This document shows, in pieces, positions 8,739-17,686 of a stretch of DNA of 64,000 nucleotides. Origin of the DNA: an uncultured Dokdonia sp. (GTDB lineage: Bacteria; Bacteroidota; Bacteroidia; Flavobacteriales; Flavobacteriaceae); contig NZ_CANMDS010000004.1 in NCBI RefSeq assembly GCF_947496725.1, forward strand, positions 310,001 to 374,000, written 5' to 3'. The notes beneath the pieces were generated by a model, which worked only from the letters and a program-made list of their open reading frames with translations, was not told the DNA's origin and did no database searches. The first letter of the stretch is position 1. Every line of letters starts with the position of its first letter. The position numbers were made by a program, and so were the translations under genes.

Positions 8739-9635
8739 ATGGCAAAAGACGATTATAGAGCACTTCTTAAACCAGATGTAATTAATACAGTTTCTGGTTT
8801 ATCACTCATCTCGAGAGTAATTGTAGATGGGTATCTCTCTGGCTTAAATAGAAGCAGGCGAGTAGGAGCTGGTCTTGAGTTTAGCCAGTATAGAGGGTAT
8901 GAGCCTGGTGATGACCTGCGACTTTTAGATTGGAAAATGCTCGCACGTTCTGGACGCTATTATATCAAGCAATCTGAGATTGACACCCATATAACTGTAA
9001 AGTTTATTGTAGACACTAGCGCCTCAATGCTTCATAAAGAAGAAGGATTATCTAAAATGGAGTATGCAAACGTACTCATTGCTAGTCTCGCTCATCTAGC
9101 CCATTCTCAGGGAGATGCAGTGGGTTTACTTACCGTAAATAACAAGCAGTTAGAAACATTACAGCCAGCTACGGGAAAATCACATTTTAATAGATTTTTA
9201 TACCAATTACTTAAGCTCAAAAATCAAGGAAGCTGGCCAGAGCGTATAACTAGTGATCAACTTCATAATCGTAGCCATAGAGAGCTTATATTTTTTATTA
9301 CAGATCTCTATGAGCAAAGCGAAGAAATTACAACTATGATTACTGCCTTGAAGACCTCTCGCAATGAGGTTGCAGTCATTCATCTTTTAGGAAAGCAAGA
9401 GCTCGAGTTTAATCATAAAGGGCAAGTAATTTTTGAAGATCTTGAATCTGGAGAAAAAGTAAAAGTAAATGCCAGAGATGCCCGTGCTCAGTACGTACAT
9501 GCTATGCAATCATCAATGACAATAATTAAAGAAAAGCTCCTGTCTAGTGGTGTTGGTTATGATCTTTTTACATTAGACAAACATCTAGGAGAGGCATTAC
9601 AGCTCTTCTTAAAAAAACGTGCAAACTTAATCTAG
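8739..9635 (+). CDS. DUF58 domain protein
   Basis: 298 residues, cytoplasmic. The DUF58 signature FSQYRGYEPGDDLRLLDWK occupies residues 48-66. The following VDTSASM (about 90-96) matches the DxSxS metal-site motif of a VWA-like fold. DUF58 proteins are the usual partners of MoxR ATPases. Spacing is tight on both sides (5 bp after moxR, 1 bp before the BatA-like gene), indicating translational coupling. Confidence 0.93.
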   Translation: MAKDDYRALLKPDVINTVSGLSLISRVIVDGYLSGLNRSRRVGAGLEFSQYRGYEPGDDLRLLDWKMLARSGRYYIKQSEIDTHITVKFIVDTSASMLHKEEGLSKMEYANVLIASLAHLAHSQGDAVGLLTVNNKQLETLQPATGKSHFNRFLYQLLKLKNQGSWPERITSDQLHNRSHRELIFFITDLYEQSEEITTMITALKTSRNEVAVIHLLGKQELEFNHKGQVIFEDLESGEKVKVNARDARAQYVHAMQSSMTIIKEKLLSSGVGYDLFTLDKHLGEALQLFLKKRANLI

Positions 9636-9636
9636 T

Positions 9637-10920
9637 ATGACGCTCCTACAACCTACATATCTCTGGGGCCTACTAGGATTGTTAATCCCTATAGCCATAC
9701 ACTTGTGGAGTAAACGCAAAGTAAAAACAATACAGGTAGGAAGCACGCAGTTTATAACAGAAACAAAGTCAAAACAGAGTAATAGCATACAGATTAATGA
9801 GTGGTGGTTGCTGCTACTGCGCTGTTTACTTATCGCTATACTCACAATCATACTAGCACAGCCTTATACAACACATACACCAGATCCAGTAGCGGTAGCT
9901 TATGTTTTTGAACCCTCACTTATAGACACGCAAGAGGAGCAAAGTCGTTTTAAAGCACTACCCTTAGATGATAGGTTTTTATTAAAAGAGGGATTGCCTA
10001 AGTGGGATCTAGAGACAGAGATACCACCTAGTAAAACCATACCTAGTTACTGGCAACTTGCACAAGAGATAGCCACCCTAAGAGCAGATAGTGTGGTTGT
10101 ATTCTCACAAAATCTCGTTCAAGGTATACAAGGTAAGCGACCTAGCTTAGGTAAACATATAAACTGGGTGTCCATCACATCTCAAGAAGAGAAGGAAGTC
10201 CCATTTTATGCAATACAAAATCAAGATAGTATCAATGTACTTTCGGCAGTAGGAGGGAGTGATTATCACGCTTTCGCGAAAGCAAAAAAAGCAGCATCAC
10301 AATTTGCGGTTAAAGACGGTACCATCTCAATTACCCAAAACGATACAGAGCGACTAATACCCGTTGTAAAACAAGATACTATAACGGTAGATGTAATTTA
10401 TAACAGCTCTTTTGCTACAGAGGCGATGTACCTAGAATCTGCATTAAGAGCAGTAAAAGGCTATACCAGAAAACCTATAACCATTAATATTTATAAAGGT
10501 TTAAAAAGTGCGGCAGACCCGGCACCAGATTATCTAATATGGTTGTCTAATGAGGAAGCGCCAGAAGTTGATATTCCAGTTTTGAAATTTGAGGAAGATC
10601 TATTTTCAAATAAAATAGTAAAGACTATTTCTGGAACAAACTATACAAATCTCACCCAGAGATTATCACCAGAGGTGGTGATTGATAAGAGGCTAGTAGA
10701 AGGTGTGTTGCACTGGCTTTCACTAGATGCGGCTGTACAAAGTGATTTTGATAGACTTGATAACAGATCGCTTGCAATGAGTCAGTTTAAACCAAATATG
10801 GATAAAAGTAGCTCTATGCCCAGCAAAGAAGTAAAAGCCTCTCTTGTAGATCCTTTATGGTTACTTCTTATAGTTATAATTATAGTAGAACGTGTTATTG
10901 CAAAACTTAGAAAACAATAA
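9637..10920 (+). CDS. BatA-type membrane protein (aerotolerance regulator N-terminal domain)
   Basis: 427 residues. The N-terminus (PTYLWGLLGLLIPIAIHLWS) is the BatA-N signature, with a second membrane helix at about 52-70 and a third near the C-terminus (WLLLIVIIIVERVIA). Between them is a large, probably periplasmic, poorly conserved region. There is no VWA DxSxS motif, so it is a BatA-N-only protein. Residues about 212-216 (AFAKA) are encoded by a dispersed palindrome copy. The stop TAA overlaps the next gene's ATG by one base. Confidence 0.85.
   Translation: MTLLQPTYLWGLLGLLIPIAIHLWSKRKVKTIQVGSTQFITETKSKQSNSIQINEWWLLLLRCLLIAILTIILAQPYTTHTPDPVAVAYVFEPSLIDTQEEQSRFKALPLDDRFLLKEGLPKWDLETEIPPSKTIPSYWQLAQEIATLRADSVVVFSQNLVQGIQGKRPSLGKHINWVSITSQEEKEVPFYAIQNQDSINVLSAVGGSDYHAFAKAKKAASQFAVKDGTISITQNDTERLIPVVKQDTITVDVIYNSSFATEAMYLESALRAVKGYTRKPITINIYKGLKSAADPAPDYLIWLSNEEAPEVDIPVLKFEEDLFSNKIVKTISGTNYTNLTQRLSPEVVIDKRLVEGVLHWLSLDAAVQSDFDRLDNRSLAMSQFKPNMDKSSSMPSKEVKASLVDPLWLLLIVIIIVERVIAKLRKQ
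10269..10283. repeat. Dispersed palindrome copy 3 (15 bp, inside BatA-like gene)
   Basis: CGCTTTCGCGAAAGC; the core GCTTTCGCGAAAGC is perfect and the outer G is replaced by A. Read in the frame encoding AFAKA. Confidence 0.95.
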
Positions 10921-13157
10921 TGCTAGAGGGAAAAAGACATATAGCAAAGTACACGAGCCGCTGGCAATTATTGCTAGTAATACAGGGCTTGCTGTATGGT
11001 ATAGGAGCAGGTGTTTTCTGCTGGTTGTTGAGCAGGCAGTTAGGGATGTCTATGTTAGTATTTACTCTAGTAACTGGTCTAGCGATGTTAGTATTAAAAC
11101 CGTGGCGCATTACGACTACCACAGTAAGTGAGTATCTAGATCATCACCTTAGGAGTGCAGAGTATAGTACTAGTCTATTATTTACAGAAACAACAAGTCT
11201 ATCTGGCTTAGGACAATTACAGCAGCATAAAGTAAGTACTGTTTTACAAGAACAAATAAACACCATACGCCCAAAAACAAGTGTAAAGACAGCAGCTATT
11301 GTTGCATTTATGCTCATAGGTGCGGGGTACGTGGGTTCTCAATTTATTGTTCCTCCGGTTTTAGATAATGGTGATTCTCAAAAGGAGGTGATACAATTAC
11401 AGTCTACAGATTCTATCACACCCTTGCACGCACCGCCGGTGTTAAAACAACAACAGCTCACTATACAGTATCCATCATATACTAAATTAGCAAGTCGTAC
11501 CACGAGTAGTATGAATGTAAAGGCTGTAGAGGGTTCTAAACTTTTTTGGAGTCTAGATTTTGAGGGTTTTGTAAAAGAGGTCACACTAGAAGGTCTAGGG
11601 ACGGGCAAAAAGTTTAATTTAAAAACAACTAACGAGAACTCACTCAGAGCTTCTAGCAGTTTAATTCCTGCTACCTCTGGTTATTATAATTTTAATTTTA
11701 TTGATAGTCTAGCTGGTGCATATACATCAGATATTTATGCGATAGAAGTGGTGAAAGATCAACCTCCTGCCATTACCATAAAAGATATCGCTCAGTTTAC
11801 AAGTTTTGAGCATACAGACCGTAAAGTGATAGATTTTAGTGCCTTGATTACAGATGATTTTGGTATTGAGAGTGCTCAAATTATAGCAACTGTAAGTAAA
11901 GGAGAAGGGGAGTCTGTAAAGTTTAGAGAAGAAAAAATAGCTTTTGATGCGCCCATAACTAAGGGTATAAAAACTATGACCGCGACAAAAAGTATTAGTC
12001 TAGATGCCTTAAAAATGGAACTTGGTGATGAGTTATACTTCTATGTAGAGACAAGAGATCAAAAGACACCAAAGCCAAATATCACGCGCAGCGAGACCTA
12101 CTTTGCAGTGATTAAGGATACGGTGAGTGATGGTTTTGGGGTAGAAGGCACGATGGGAGCAGACCTAATGCCAGATTATTTTAGAAGTCAGCGGCAACTT
12201 ATAATTGATACAGAAAAACTTATAAAAGATAGAAACACACTTACAAAGCAAGAGTTTACAAATAGGAGCAATGAGCTGGGATTTGACCAGAAAGCCTTAC
12301 GTCTTAAGTATGGTAAATTTATGGGTGATGAGGACGACTCAGGTATAGGAGTTGCCCAAGATATAGATATGAGCGATTATGATGAAGATGATCCTACGGC
12401 TGGTTTTCGTCACGATCACGATACAGAAAATGAACACAACCTTGTAGAAGAAGACCACGACCACGAGCACGAAGAAGAATCTGAGGGAGAAGAAGAAAAA
12501 GAAACCTCCCTTTTTGAAGATTACCTGCATAATCACGACGACCCAGAGGAGTCAACACTTTTTACAGAATCGCTGCGTGGCAAGTTAAAAAATGCAATGG
12601 CACAAATGTGGGATGCAGAGTTACATCTCAGGCTAGCAGATCCAGATACATCTTTGCCTTACCAGTATAAAGCTTTAAAACTCATACAAGAGATAAAAAA
12701 CAGTGCACGTATTTATGTGCACCGCATAGGTTTTGACCCTCCACCTATAAAAGAAGATAAGAGACTCTCTGGAGAGATTAAAGAGATAACAAACGTCTTT
12801 AAAAAAGAAGATTTTGATAATAAAGATCCTTATGTGTCTATGAGAGAAAGCATAGAGATATTAGAAAAAAGATTACAAAATGAGCGAGAACTTACGGAGG
12901 AGGATAAGACCGCTTTCGCGAAAGCGGGAGAAGAACTTGCACAACTAGCCATCTTAGAGCCCTCTAAGCATCTACTTACTTTACAAAAACTCAAATGGCT
13001 CACAGAAGATAAGAAACAACCTAAAACCGTGATACAATCTGTACAAAAAGGACTTCTTGAGGCATTGCCTAGAGTTTCAGAAACTCCTAAAAACCCAGAA
13101 GGGTACACGAGTAAGCTAGAATCATTATTTACAAAAGAGTTACAAAAACGTGATTGA
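10920..13157 (+). CDS. Large membrane-anchored protein of the MoxR operon (DUF4175-like)
   Basis: 745 residues. Two membrane helices lie in the first ~60 residues and a third at about 122-144, followed by a long soluble part with beta-rich then coiled-coil sequence. Around residues 497-545 there is an extreme His/Asp/Glu-rich stretch (HDHD, EEDHDHEHEEE, HNHDD) that could chelate divalent metals. Position and topology match the DUF4175 proteins found in MoxR-DUF58-DUF4159 loci; that assignment is inference from context. AFAKA at about 665 comes from a palindrome copy. The start overlaps the upstream stop by 1 bp; the end overlaps the next gene by 8 bp. Confidence 0.75.
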   Translation: MLEGKRHIAKYTSRWQLLLVIQGLLYGIGAGVFCWLLSRQLGMSMLVFTLVTGLAMLVLKPWRITTTTVSEYLDHHLRSAEYSTSLLFTETTSLSGLGQLQQHKVSTVLQEQINTIRPKTSVKTAAIVAFMLIGAGYVGSQFIVPPVLDNGDSQKEVIQLQSTDSITPLHAPPVLKQQQLTIQYPSYTKLASRTTSSMNVKAVEGSKLFWSLDFEGFVKEVTLEGLGTGKKFNLKTTNENSLRASSSLIPATSGYYNFNFIDSLAGAYTSDIYAIEVVKDQPPAITIKDIAQFTSFEHTDRKVIDFSALITDDFGIESAQIIATVSKGEGESVKFREEKIAFDAPITKGIKTMTATKSISLDALKMELGDELYFYVETRDQKTPKPNITRSETYFAVIKDTVSDGFGVEGTMGADLMPDYFRSQRQLIIDTEKLIKDRNTLTKQEFTNRSNELGFDQKALRLKYGKFMGDEDDSGIGVAQDIDMSDYDEDDPTAGFRHDHDTENEHNLVEEDHDHEHEEESEGEEEKETSLFEDYLHNHDDPEESTLFTESLRGKLKNAMAQMWDAELHLRLADPDTSLPYQYKALKLIQEIKNSARIYVHRIGFDPPPIKEDKRLSGEIKEITNVFKKEDFDNKDPYVSMRESIEILEKRLQNERELTEEDKTAFAKAGEELAQLAILEPSKHLLTLQKLKWLTEDKKQPKTVIQSVQKGLLEALPRVSETPKNPEGYTSKLESLFTKELQKRD
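12911..12926. repeat. Dispersed palindrome copy 4 (perfect 16 bp, inside DUF4175-like gene)
   Basis: CGCTTTCGCGAAAGCG, read as AFAKA. Confidence 0.95.
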
Positions 13158-14901
13158 TACAATACATTTTTTACGTGAGGATCTTATTTGGCCTACAGTG
13201 ATAGGCCTAGTGTTGCTCTGGATTTTATTTCTCTGGAAGGAATACAAGGCAGTTACAATCACAAGGTTTATCATACGTGGTATTGTTGCTCTACTAGCAC
13301 TGAGTGCAGTGGCTTCCTTATTTTTAGAACCTGTAACTTTTCAAAAACAGGTAAAGGGAGTAGCCGTTTTAAAGACCGCAAATTTTGATTCAAATCTAAT
13401 AGATAGCCTTAAGAGTACAACTCCAGCGCTAAAAACAATTACCTATAAAGAAAATCAAAATCTACAGCCACAATTAGACTCCATAAGTGAGCTCCATATC
13501 TCGGGTGACGGGGTTGCTATTTATGATTTGTGGCAGTTTAAAAATAAGAAAGTCTATTACCATCCTCACAAACCCACCTCTGGGATTATAAAACTCGCTT
13601 ATAATACAGAAGTGTTACTTGGAGATTCACTTACTGTAACTGGTCTATATAAAAACTCTTTTTCTAGTAATACCGTATTGCTACAAGAGTCTGGATCACG
13701 CACTATAGACTCTGTAAAAATCTTAAATCAAGATGAGACTGTTTTTAAATTACACACACTACCTAAAGCAAAAGGAAATTATCTTTATCATATCATAGTT
13801 AAAGACAGTCTGGGTAAGATTATAAGTTCAGACCCGCTTCCATTAACAATAAAAGATCGTGGTCGCTTGCGTGTTTTAATGGTGAATACATTTCCTACGT
13901 TTGAGACTAAATATCTCAAAAACTACCTAGCAGAGAGTGGTCACGAGGTACTTGTGCGTAGTCAGATTACAAAAGATCGTTATAAGTTTGAAAATTATAA
14001 CCGTAGCCAGAAAAGCATTTACAATTTTACACGTCAAAACCTTTCTGAATTTGATGCTATAATTACAGATGTGAGCACGTATAATGGACTGAGCCAACGC
14101 TCAAAAAATGCCATTAATTACCGAGTAGAAGAGCAGGGTATGGGACTACTTCTTCAAGCAGATGCCAGACTTATAGAGCAGGGGTCAAAATTTGGTTTTC
14201 GCTTTAAGCGAAAAAATATAACAGCATTACAGCTTCCTTCTTGGCCTAGAGTAAAAATACCAGTATACCCTGCCACACTTACAAATGATGCTCTTGTTGA
14301 ACCTATACTAGTAACAAAAAATGGCATCTTAAGTGCCTATGCACAAAAGGGAACAGGACGCATAGGTACTCTACTTGCTGAAGATTCTTTTCAATTATTA
14401 CTAAGTGGTAATGAGGATGTATATCACTATTTATGGAGTACGGCACTAGGTGAAATAAGCCAGCAACCACAGTCGCTTGTACAGTGGTCACTCAGTGATT
14501 ATATGGCATATATTGATGAGCCGTTTCAATTTAATTTGCGCACAAGTATACCATTGCCAAAGGTTGTAATGAATAATGATGTAGTAGTACCCCTTGTACA
14601 AAATGTGACGCTGCAAGATGAATGGTCTGGTACAATCTACCCTAATGGTGATGGATGGGTAAACCTCAAGGTGGCGCAGGCTCCCGCTTCTCTAAAGGAA
14701 ATGTATGTTATAAATGATACCGCGTGGAGGGCAAAAAAGGTGTACAAACAAATAACAGAAAATGCTTCCTTTTATAAGAATGAGAACAGTCTTTCTTCAG
14801 AAAGTTCTATACCTGTACCGTTTACAAAATGGTGGGCATTTACAGTTTTTATTCTAGCAATGGGTTACCTATGGCTAGCACCTAGAATTTACAAGAGCTA
14901 G
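13150..14901 (+). CDS. Membrane protein with glutamine-amidotransferase-like domain, last gene of MoxR operon
   Basis: 583 residues from a GTG start that overlaps the upstream gene by 8 bp (GTGATTGA arrangement), so it is likely translationally coupled. Membrane helices lie at about 13-32 and 40-60, with a final helix near 555-575. The middle part (RLRVLMVNTFPTFETKYL, then DAIITDVSTY and a loop with GMGLLLQAD) looks like a GATase1-like Rossmann domain as in related MoxR-operon proteins, without the catalytic Cys of true amidotransferases. Probably a structural component of the envelope complex. It ends 4 bp from a convergent gene. Confidence 0.75.
   Translation: MIDTIHFLREDLIWPTVIGLVLLWILFLWKEYKAVTITRFIIRGIVALLALSAVASLFLEPVTFQKQVKGVAVLKTANFDSNLIDSLKSTTPALKTITYKENQNLQPQLDSISELHISGDGVAIYDLWQFKNKKVYYHPHKPTSGIIKLAYNTEVLLGDSLTVTGLYKNSFSSNTVLLQESGSRTIDSVKILNQDETVFKLHTLPKAKGNYLYHIIVKDSLGKIISSDPLPLTIKDRGRLRVLMVNTFPTFETKYLKNYLAESGHEVLVRSQITKDRYKFENYNRSQKSIYNFTRQNLSEFDAIITDVSTYNGLSQRSKNAINYRVEEQGMGLLLQADARLIEQGSKFGFRFKRKNITALQLPSWPRVKIPVYPATLTNDALVEPILVTKNGILSAYAQKGTGRIGTLLAEDSFQLLLSGNEDVYHYLWSTALGEISQQPQSLVQWSLSDYMAYIDEPFQFNLRTSIPLPKVVMNNDVVVPLVQNVTLQDEWSGTIYPNGDGWVNLKVAQAPASLKEMYVINDTAWRAKKVYKQITENASFYKNENSLSSESSIPVPFTKWWAFTVFILAMGYLWLAPRIYKS
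14196..14214. repeat. Related palindrome TTTTCGCTT-T-AAGCGAAAA, copy A
   Basis: A 9-bp inverted repeat with a single central T inside the GATase-like gene. The identical 19-bp sequence occurs at 61720-61738. The half-site shares TTTCGC with the main palindrome. Confidence 0.75.
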
Positions 14902-14905
14902 ATGC

Positions 14906-15673
14906 CTAAGATTTCTTTATCTTTTGCTCATCTGTTGCAAGTCTTTCTTCTTCTTTTTCTACAAATTTTTGATGTTCAGACTGTGCGTAGTGATCTTTTT
15001 TTCGGCTATAGATGCTTTTGATACCTTCTGCTTTTCCGTAAATAGTGACCTTGTCGTGAGGTAACATTTTAAAGTTGCCAGACGGTGATCCAAAATAGCC
15101 TACGCCCTCACGCTCTACTCCTAGTATAGTTATTCCCTCCTCACGTAAGTCTAACTCTTGTAATGTGCGATGACACATCCAGCCATCGTCATCTACCTGT
15201 GCTTCTATAATTTTATAGTTGTCTTTGAGGTGTAATACAGCAGCATAATCATTAATCTCAAGATCTGTATATTTTTTAAGCATCTTATTTATAATACGTG
15301 ATAGCCCCCTGTCTACCCAAGCGCTCCTTATACCTAACCATAGTACAATCATTCCTCCTACTATAATTAGAAAACCATAAAGTCTAGAAGCATTAGACTC
15401 TGGTAATACAAATGTGAGGATGAGTGAAGACATTGCTGTTACAATACCCGCGTTACCTATGAGCATAAGATTATAGATAATCTTGCGTCTCACAGGGTGA
15501 TTCATAATATTCTCTGTTTCTTGAGTACTTAGACCAGCACCTGTGTAAGCAGATCTAGCTTGAAATTTGGCACTCTCGCTAGATAGACCTGTATGTACAA
15601 GTGCGATAGTCGCTATTCTGGTAATGAGTACCGAGAGTGTGACAATAAGAAAAAGGGATACTGCTGCAATCAT
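14906..15673 (-). CDS. Membrane protein with TrkA-C (RCK_C) regulatory domain
   Basis: 255 residues. About four membrane helices fill the first 130 residues, with a conserved ARSAYTGAGLS segment between the first two. A C-terminal RCK_C/TrkA-C-like domain follows (about 145-225: IIEAQVDDDGW, EGITILGVER, DKVTIYG). TrkA-C domains bind ligands and gate K+ or other ion transport, so this is likely a regulatory or transport protein for cations. It is the last gene of a minus-strand group with a ZIP-like transporter and a Na+/H+ antiporter, 39 bp after the ZIP gene, which fits ion homeostasis. Confidence 0.8.
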   Translation of the reverse strand: MIAAVSLFLIVTLSVLITRIATIALVHTGLSSESAKFQARSAYTGAGLSTQETENIMNHPVRRKIIYNLMLIGNAGIVTAMSSLILTFVLPESNASRLYGFLIIVGGMIVLWLGIRSAWVDRGLSRIINKMLKKYTDLEINDYAAVLHLKDNYKIIEAQVDDDGWMCHRTLQELDLREEGITILGVEREGVGYFGSPSGNFKMLPHDKVTIYGKAEGIKSIYSRKKDHYAQSEHQKFVEKEEERLATDEQKIKKS

Positions 15674-15712
15674 AATTTAATGTTGTTATATAAAGTAATT
15701 TATGCTAGCAAC

Positions 15713-16417
15713 TTATCCTCCTAGGGTGTTAAGGTAAAAAGCAAGTACTAATCCTATAGCTGTTGCTAGGCCTGTCCAGTATTTATCTTCTTTAAAAGCC
15801 TTTGGAAAAACTTCAATTGCTAGTGAAGCTACGACCGCTCCTCCAGCAAAACAGCGTATAAGGTCTAATGTGTCATTAGACACCTTGTCAAAGAAAAAAT
15901 AGCCCACAAGTGCTGCTATAGATAACACAATTGCTGTGGCTGTCCATAACCAGATAATAGATTTTGAAGATCTACCATCGGCTTTCATTTCTTTTGCTCC
16001 ACCTGCAGCCTCGGGTAGATTAGATAATACAATAGAGCCAGATAGCGCTGCTACCGTGAGTGGGTCTGCACTTATAAGTGCAACCCCCAGTGCTAAGTTT
16101 TCTGGTAACCCGTCTAGGGTAATCGCAGCAAGTAAGCCTGAGCCACCGCTACTGGTACTCCATTTTTCTTTCACATAAAAATCAAGAATGGTAAATACAA
16201 TAGCACCGGCAAAAACAGCTATAAGTGGTGTGATTATAGGCTCTTTTTCTAACGCAGGCTGTATAAGCTCAAGTACTGCAGATACCATAAGCGCTCCTCC
16301 TGCGAGTGCAACTAGAAAGCCTTCAGTTTTATTAGAAAGATTACCATATACTCCCCATAGTGCGCCTGCGATAAGAGCAAAAGAAACAACGCAGATTACA
16401 ATGATTGTAGTTAACAT
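15713..16417 (-). CDS. ZIP-family-like metal transporter
   Basis: 234 residues with about eight membrane helices. DGLPENLALG near residues 103-112 and SNLPEAAGGA near 132-141 occupy the places of the two conserved ZIP helices that build the metal site (HNxPEG and HExPHE in classical ZIPs). Both first histidines are missing (Asp and Ser-Asn here), so specificity may differ from Zn2+, or the protein may not transport metal. It starts 12 bp after the antiporter stop in a four-gene minus-strand unit. Confidence 0.75.
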   Translation of the reverse strand: MLTTIIVICVVSFALIAGALWGVYGNLSNKTEGFLVALAGGALMVSAVLELIQPALEKEPIITPLIAVFAGAIVFTILDFYVKEKWSTSSGGSGLLAAITLDGLPENLALGVALISADPLTVAALSGSIVLSNLPEAAGGAKEMKADGRSSKSIIWLWTATAIVLSIAALVGYFFFDKVSNDTLDLIRCFAGGAVVASLAIEVFPKAFKEDKYWTGLATAIGLVLAFYLNTLGG

Positions 16418-16429
16418 AATGTGCTAATA

Positions 16430-17686
16430 TTATTTTTGAGTTCTTTTAAAATAATCTATGACGTGTAAACTTGTAAAACCGTGTATGAGTATACTAAATA
16501 GAATAACGTAGCTCACAATGCCAAAAAGCTCATCGTAATCGGTAAAATTTCCTTTCATAAGAGCATAGCTTAAGTAAAAGAAACTACCTATGCCTCGTAT
16601 TCCAAAAAAGCTTATTGCCCATTTTTTTGGCCCAGAAAAATCTGTTGTGAGCATTGCCAGATACCCAAAAATAGGTCTCAAAATAAGTACAAATGCTAGA
16701 CTCGCTATGACTCCCCAAATATCTGTATAAGAAAGAATACCAGACACAACAGCTCCACCAAAAAAGATAGTCCACAAGGCAACTAGCAATTTTTCAGTTT
16801 CTTCGGCAAAGTGAAGCATTGTTGAGTTTATGTTATCATCAGAATTTTTATCACAATGAAACTGCATAAACACTCCAGTAGCAAAAACGCTTAAAAAGCC
16901 ATAGGTGTGTAAAACCTCACCTATGCCGTATGAAAAAAAAGTAAGTGCTACTGCTATAAAGCCATCTAGTATATATCGCTGGTGTTCTTTACTATGATAT
17001 TGTACTACCCAACTGTATACATAACCTATAAATGAGCCTACGAGTATACCTCCTATAATCTTAAATAAGAAATAAAAACCCGTAAAATGAAGCCAATCTA
17101 TCTCTCCAAAGCTTGAAGAGTTACTCCATAATATAGCCAGAAAGACAAAAGGAAATGCAAACCCATCATTAATACCAGCCTCTGCCGTGAGTGTATATCT
17201 TAAGCCAGTATTACGCTTTTTAAAATCTTGACTTTCTTCTAGCTGTAACTCACTTGCAAGTACAGGGTCTGTTGGTGCTAGAACCGCTGCTAGTAGTAGT
17301 GATACGGGGCCGTTGAGCCCTAATAAATAATAGGCAATAAGAAATACAGCCACCATAAAAAGAGGCATCGTGATCGCGATGAGTGATAGTGGTTTTTTCC
17401 AGTCACTCCATTTATAACTTGTACCTATTTTAAGACCTGCGGTCATTAAACTTATGATGACAATTACCTCACTCACAATTTTTCCAAACTCTAGTTCCCA
17501 AAGAGGATCTGGCCAGGGCAGTGGGGCACCTAGGTAGTATAAACATACCCCGAGCAATAGTAAAGGAATGATGTATGTTATTTTAAGCTTTTTTGAATAC
17601 ACAGGTATAAATGCCATAAGGGATATAGCAAGTCCTGTAAATGCAAGGGCAGGGTAGTATGACGAGATTTCTACTAGAGCTATCAT
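16430..17686 (-). CDS. CPA1-type Na+/H+ antiporter
   Basis: 418 residues, about 12 membrane helices, no large C-terminal cytoplasmic domain. APTDPVLASE (near 136-145) and AGINDGFAFPFVFLA (near 171-185) are the hallmark CPA1 ion-binding helices with the TDP and ND acidic pair. It would exchange Na+ (or K+) for H+ across the inner membrane, sensible in a marine organism. Its start overlaps the upstream aldose epimerase gene by 4 bp, so the two are co-translated. Confidence 0.9.
   Translation of the reverse strand: MIALVEISSYYPALAFTGLAISLMAFIPVYSKKLKITYIIPLLLLGVCLYYLGAPLPWPDPLWELEFGKIVSEVIVIISLMTAGLKIGTSYKWSDWKKPLSLIAITMPLFMVAVFLIAYYLLGLNGPVSLLLAAVLAPTDPVLASELQLEESQDFKKRNTGLRYTLTAEAGINDGFAFPFVFLAILWSNSSSFGEIDWLHFTGFYFLFKIIGGILVGSFIGYVYSWVVQYHSKEHQRYILDGFIAVALTFFSYGIGEVLHTYGFLSVFATGVFMQFHCDKNSDDNINSTMLHFAEETEKLLVALWTIFFGGAVVSGILSYTDIWGVIASLAFVLILRPIFGYLAMLTTDFSGPKKWAISFFGIRGIGSFFYLSYALMKGNFTDYDELFGIVSYVILFSILIHGFTSLHVIDYFKRTQK

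Noticed and set aside
10892-11131. 79-residue plus-strand frame
   Set aside because: Overlaps the junction of two well-supported co-directional genes in another frame.
12339-12536. 65-residue minus-strand frame rich in Phe and Val
   Set aside because: Antisense shadow of the His/Glu-rich stretch in the large membrane protein.
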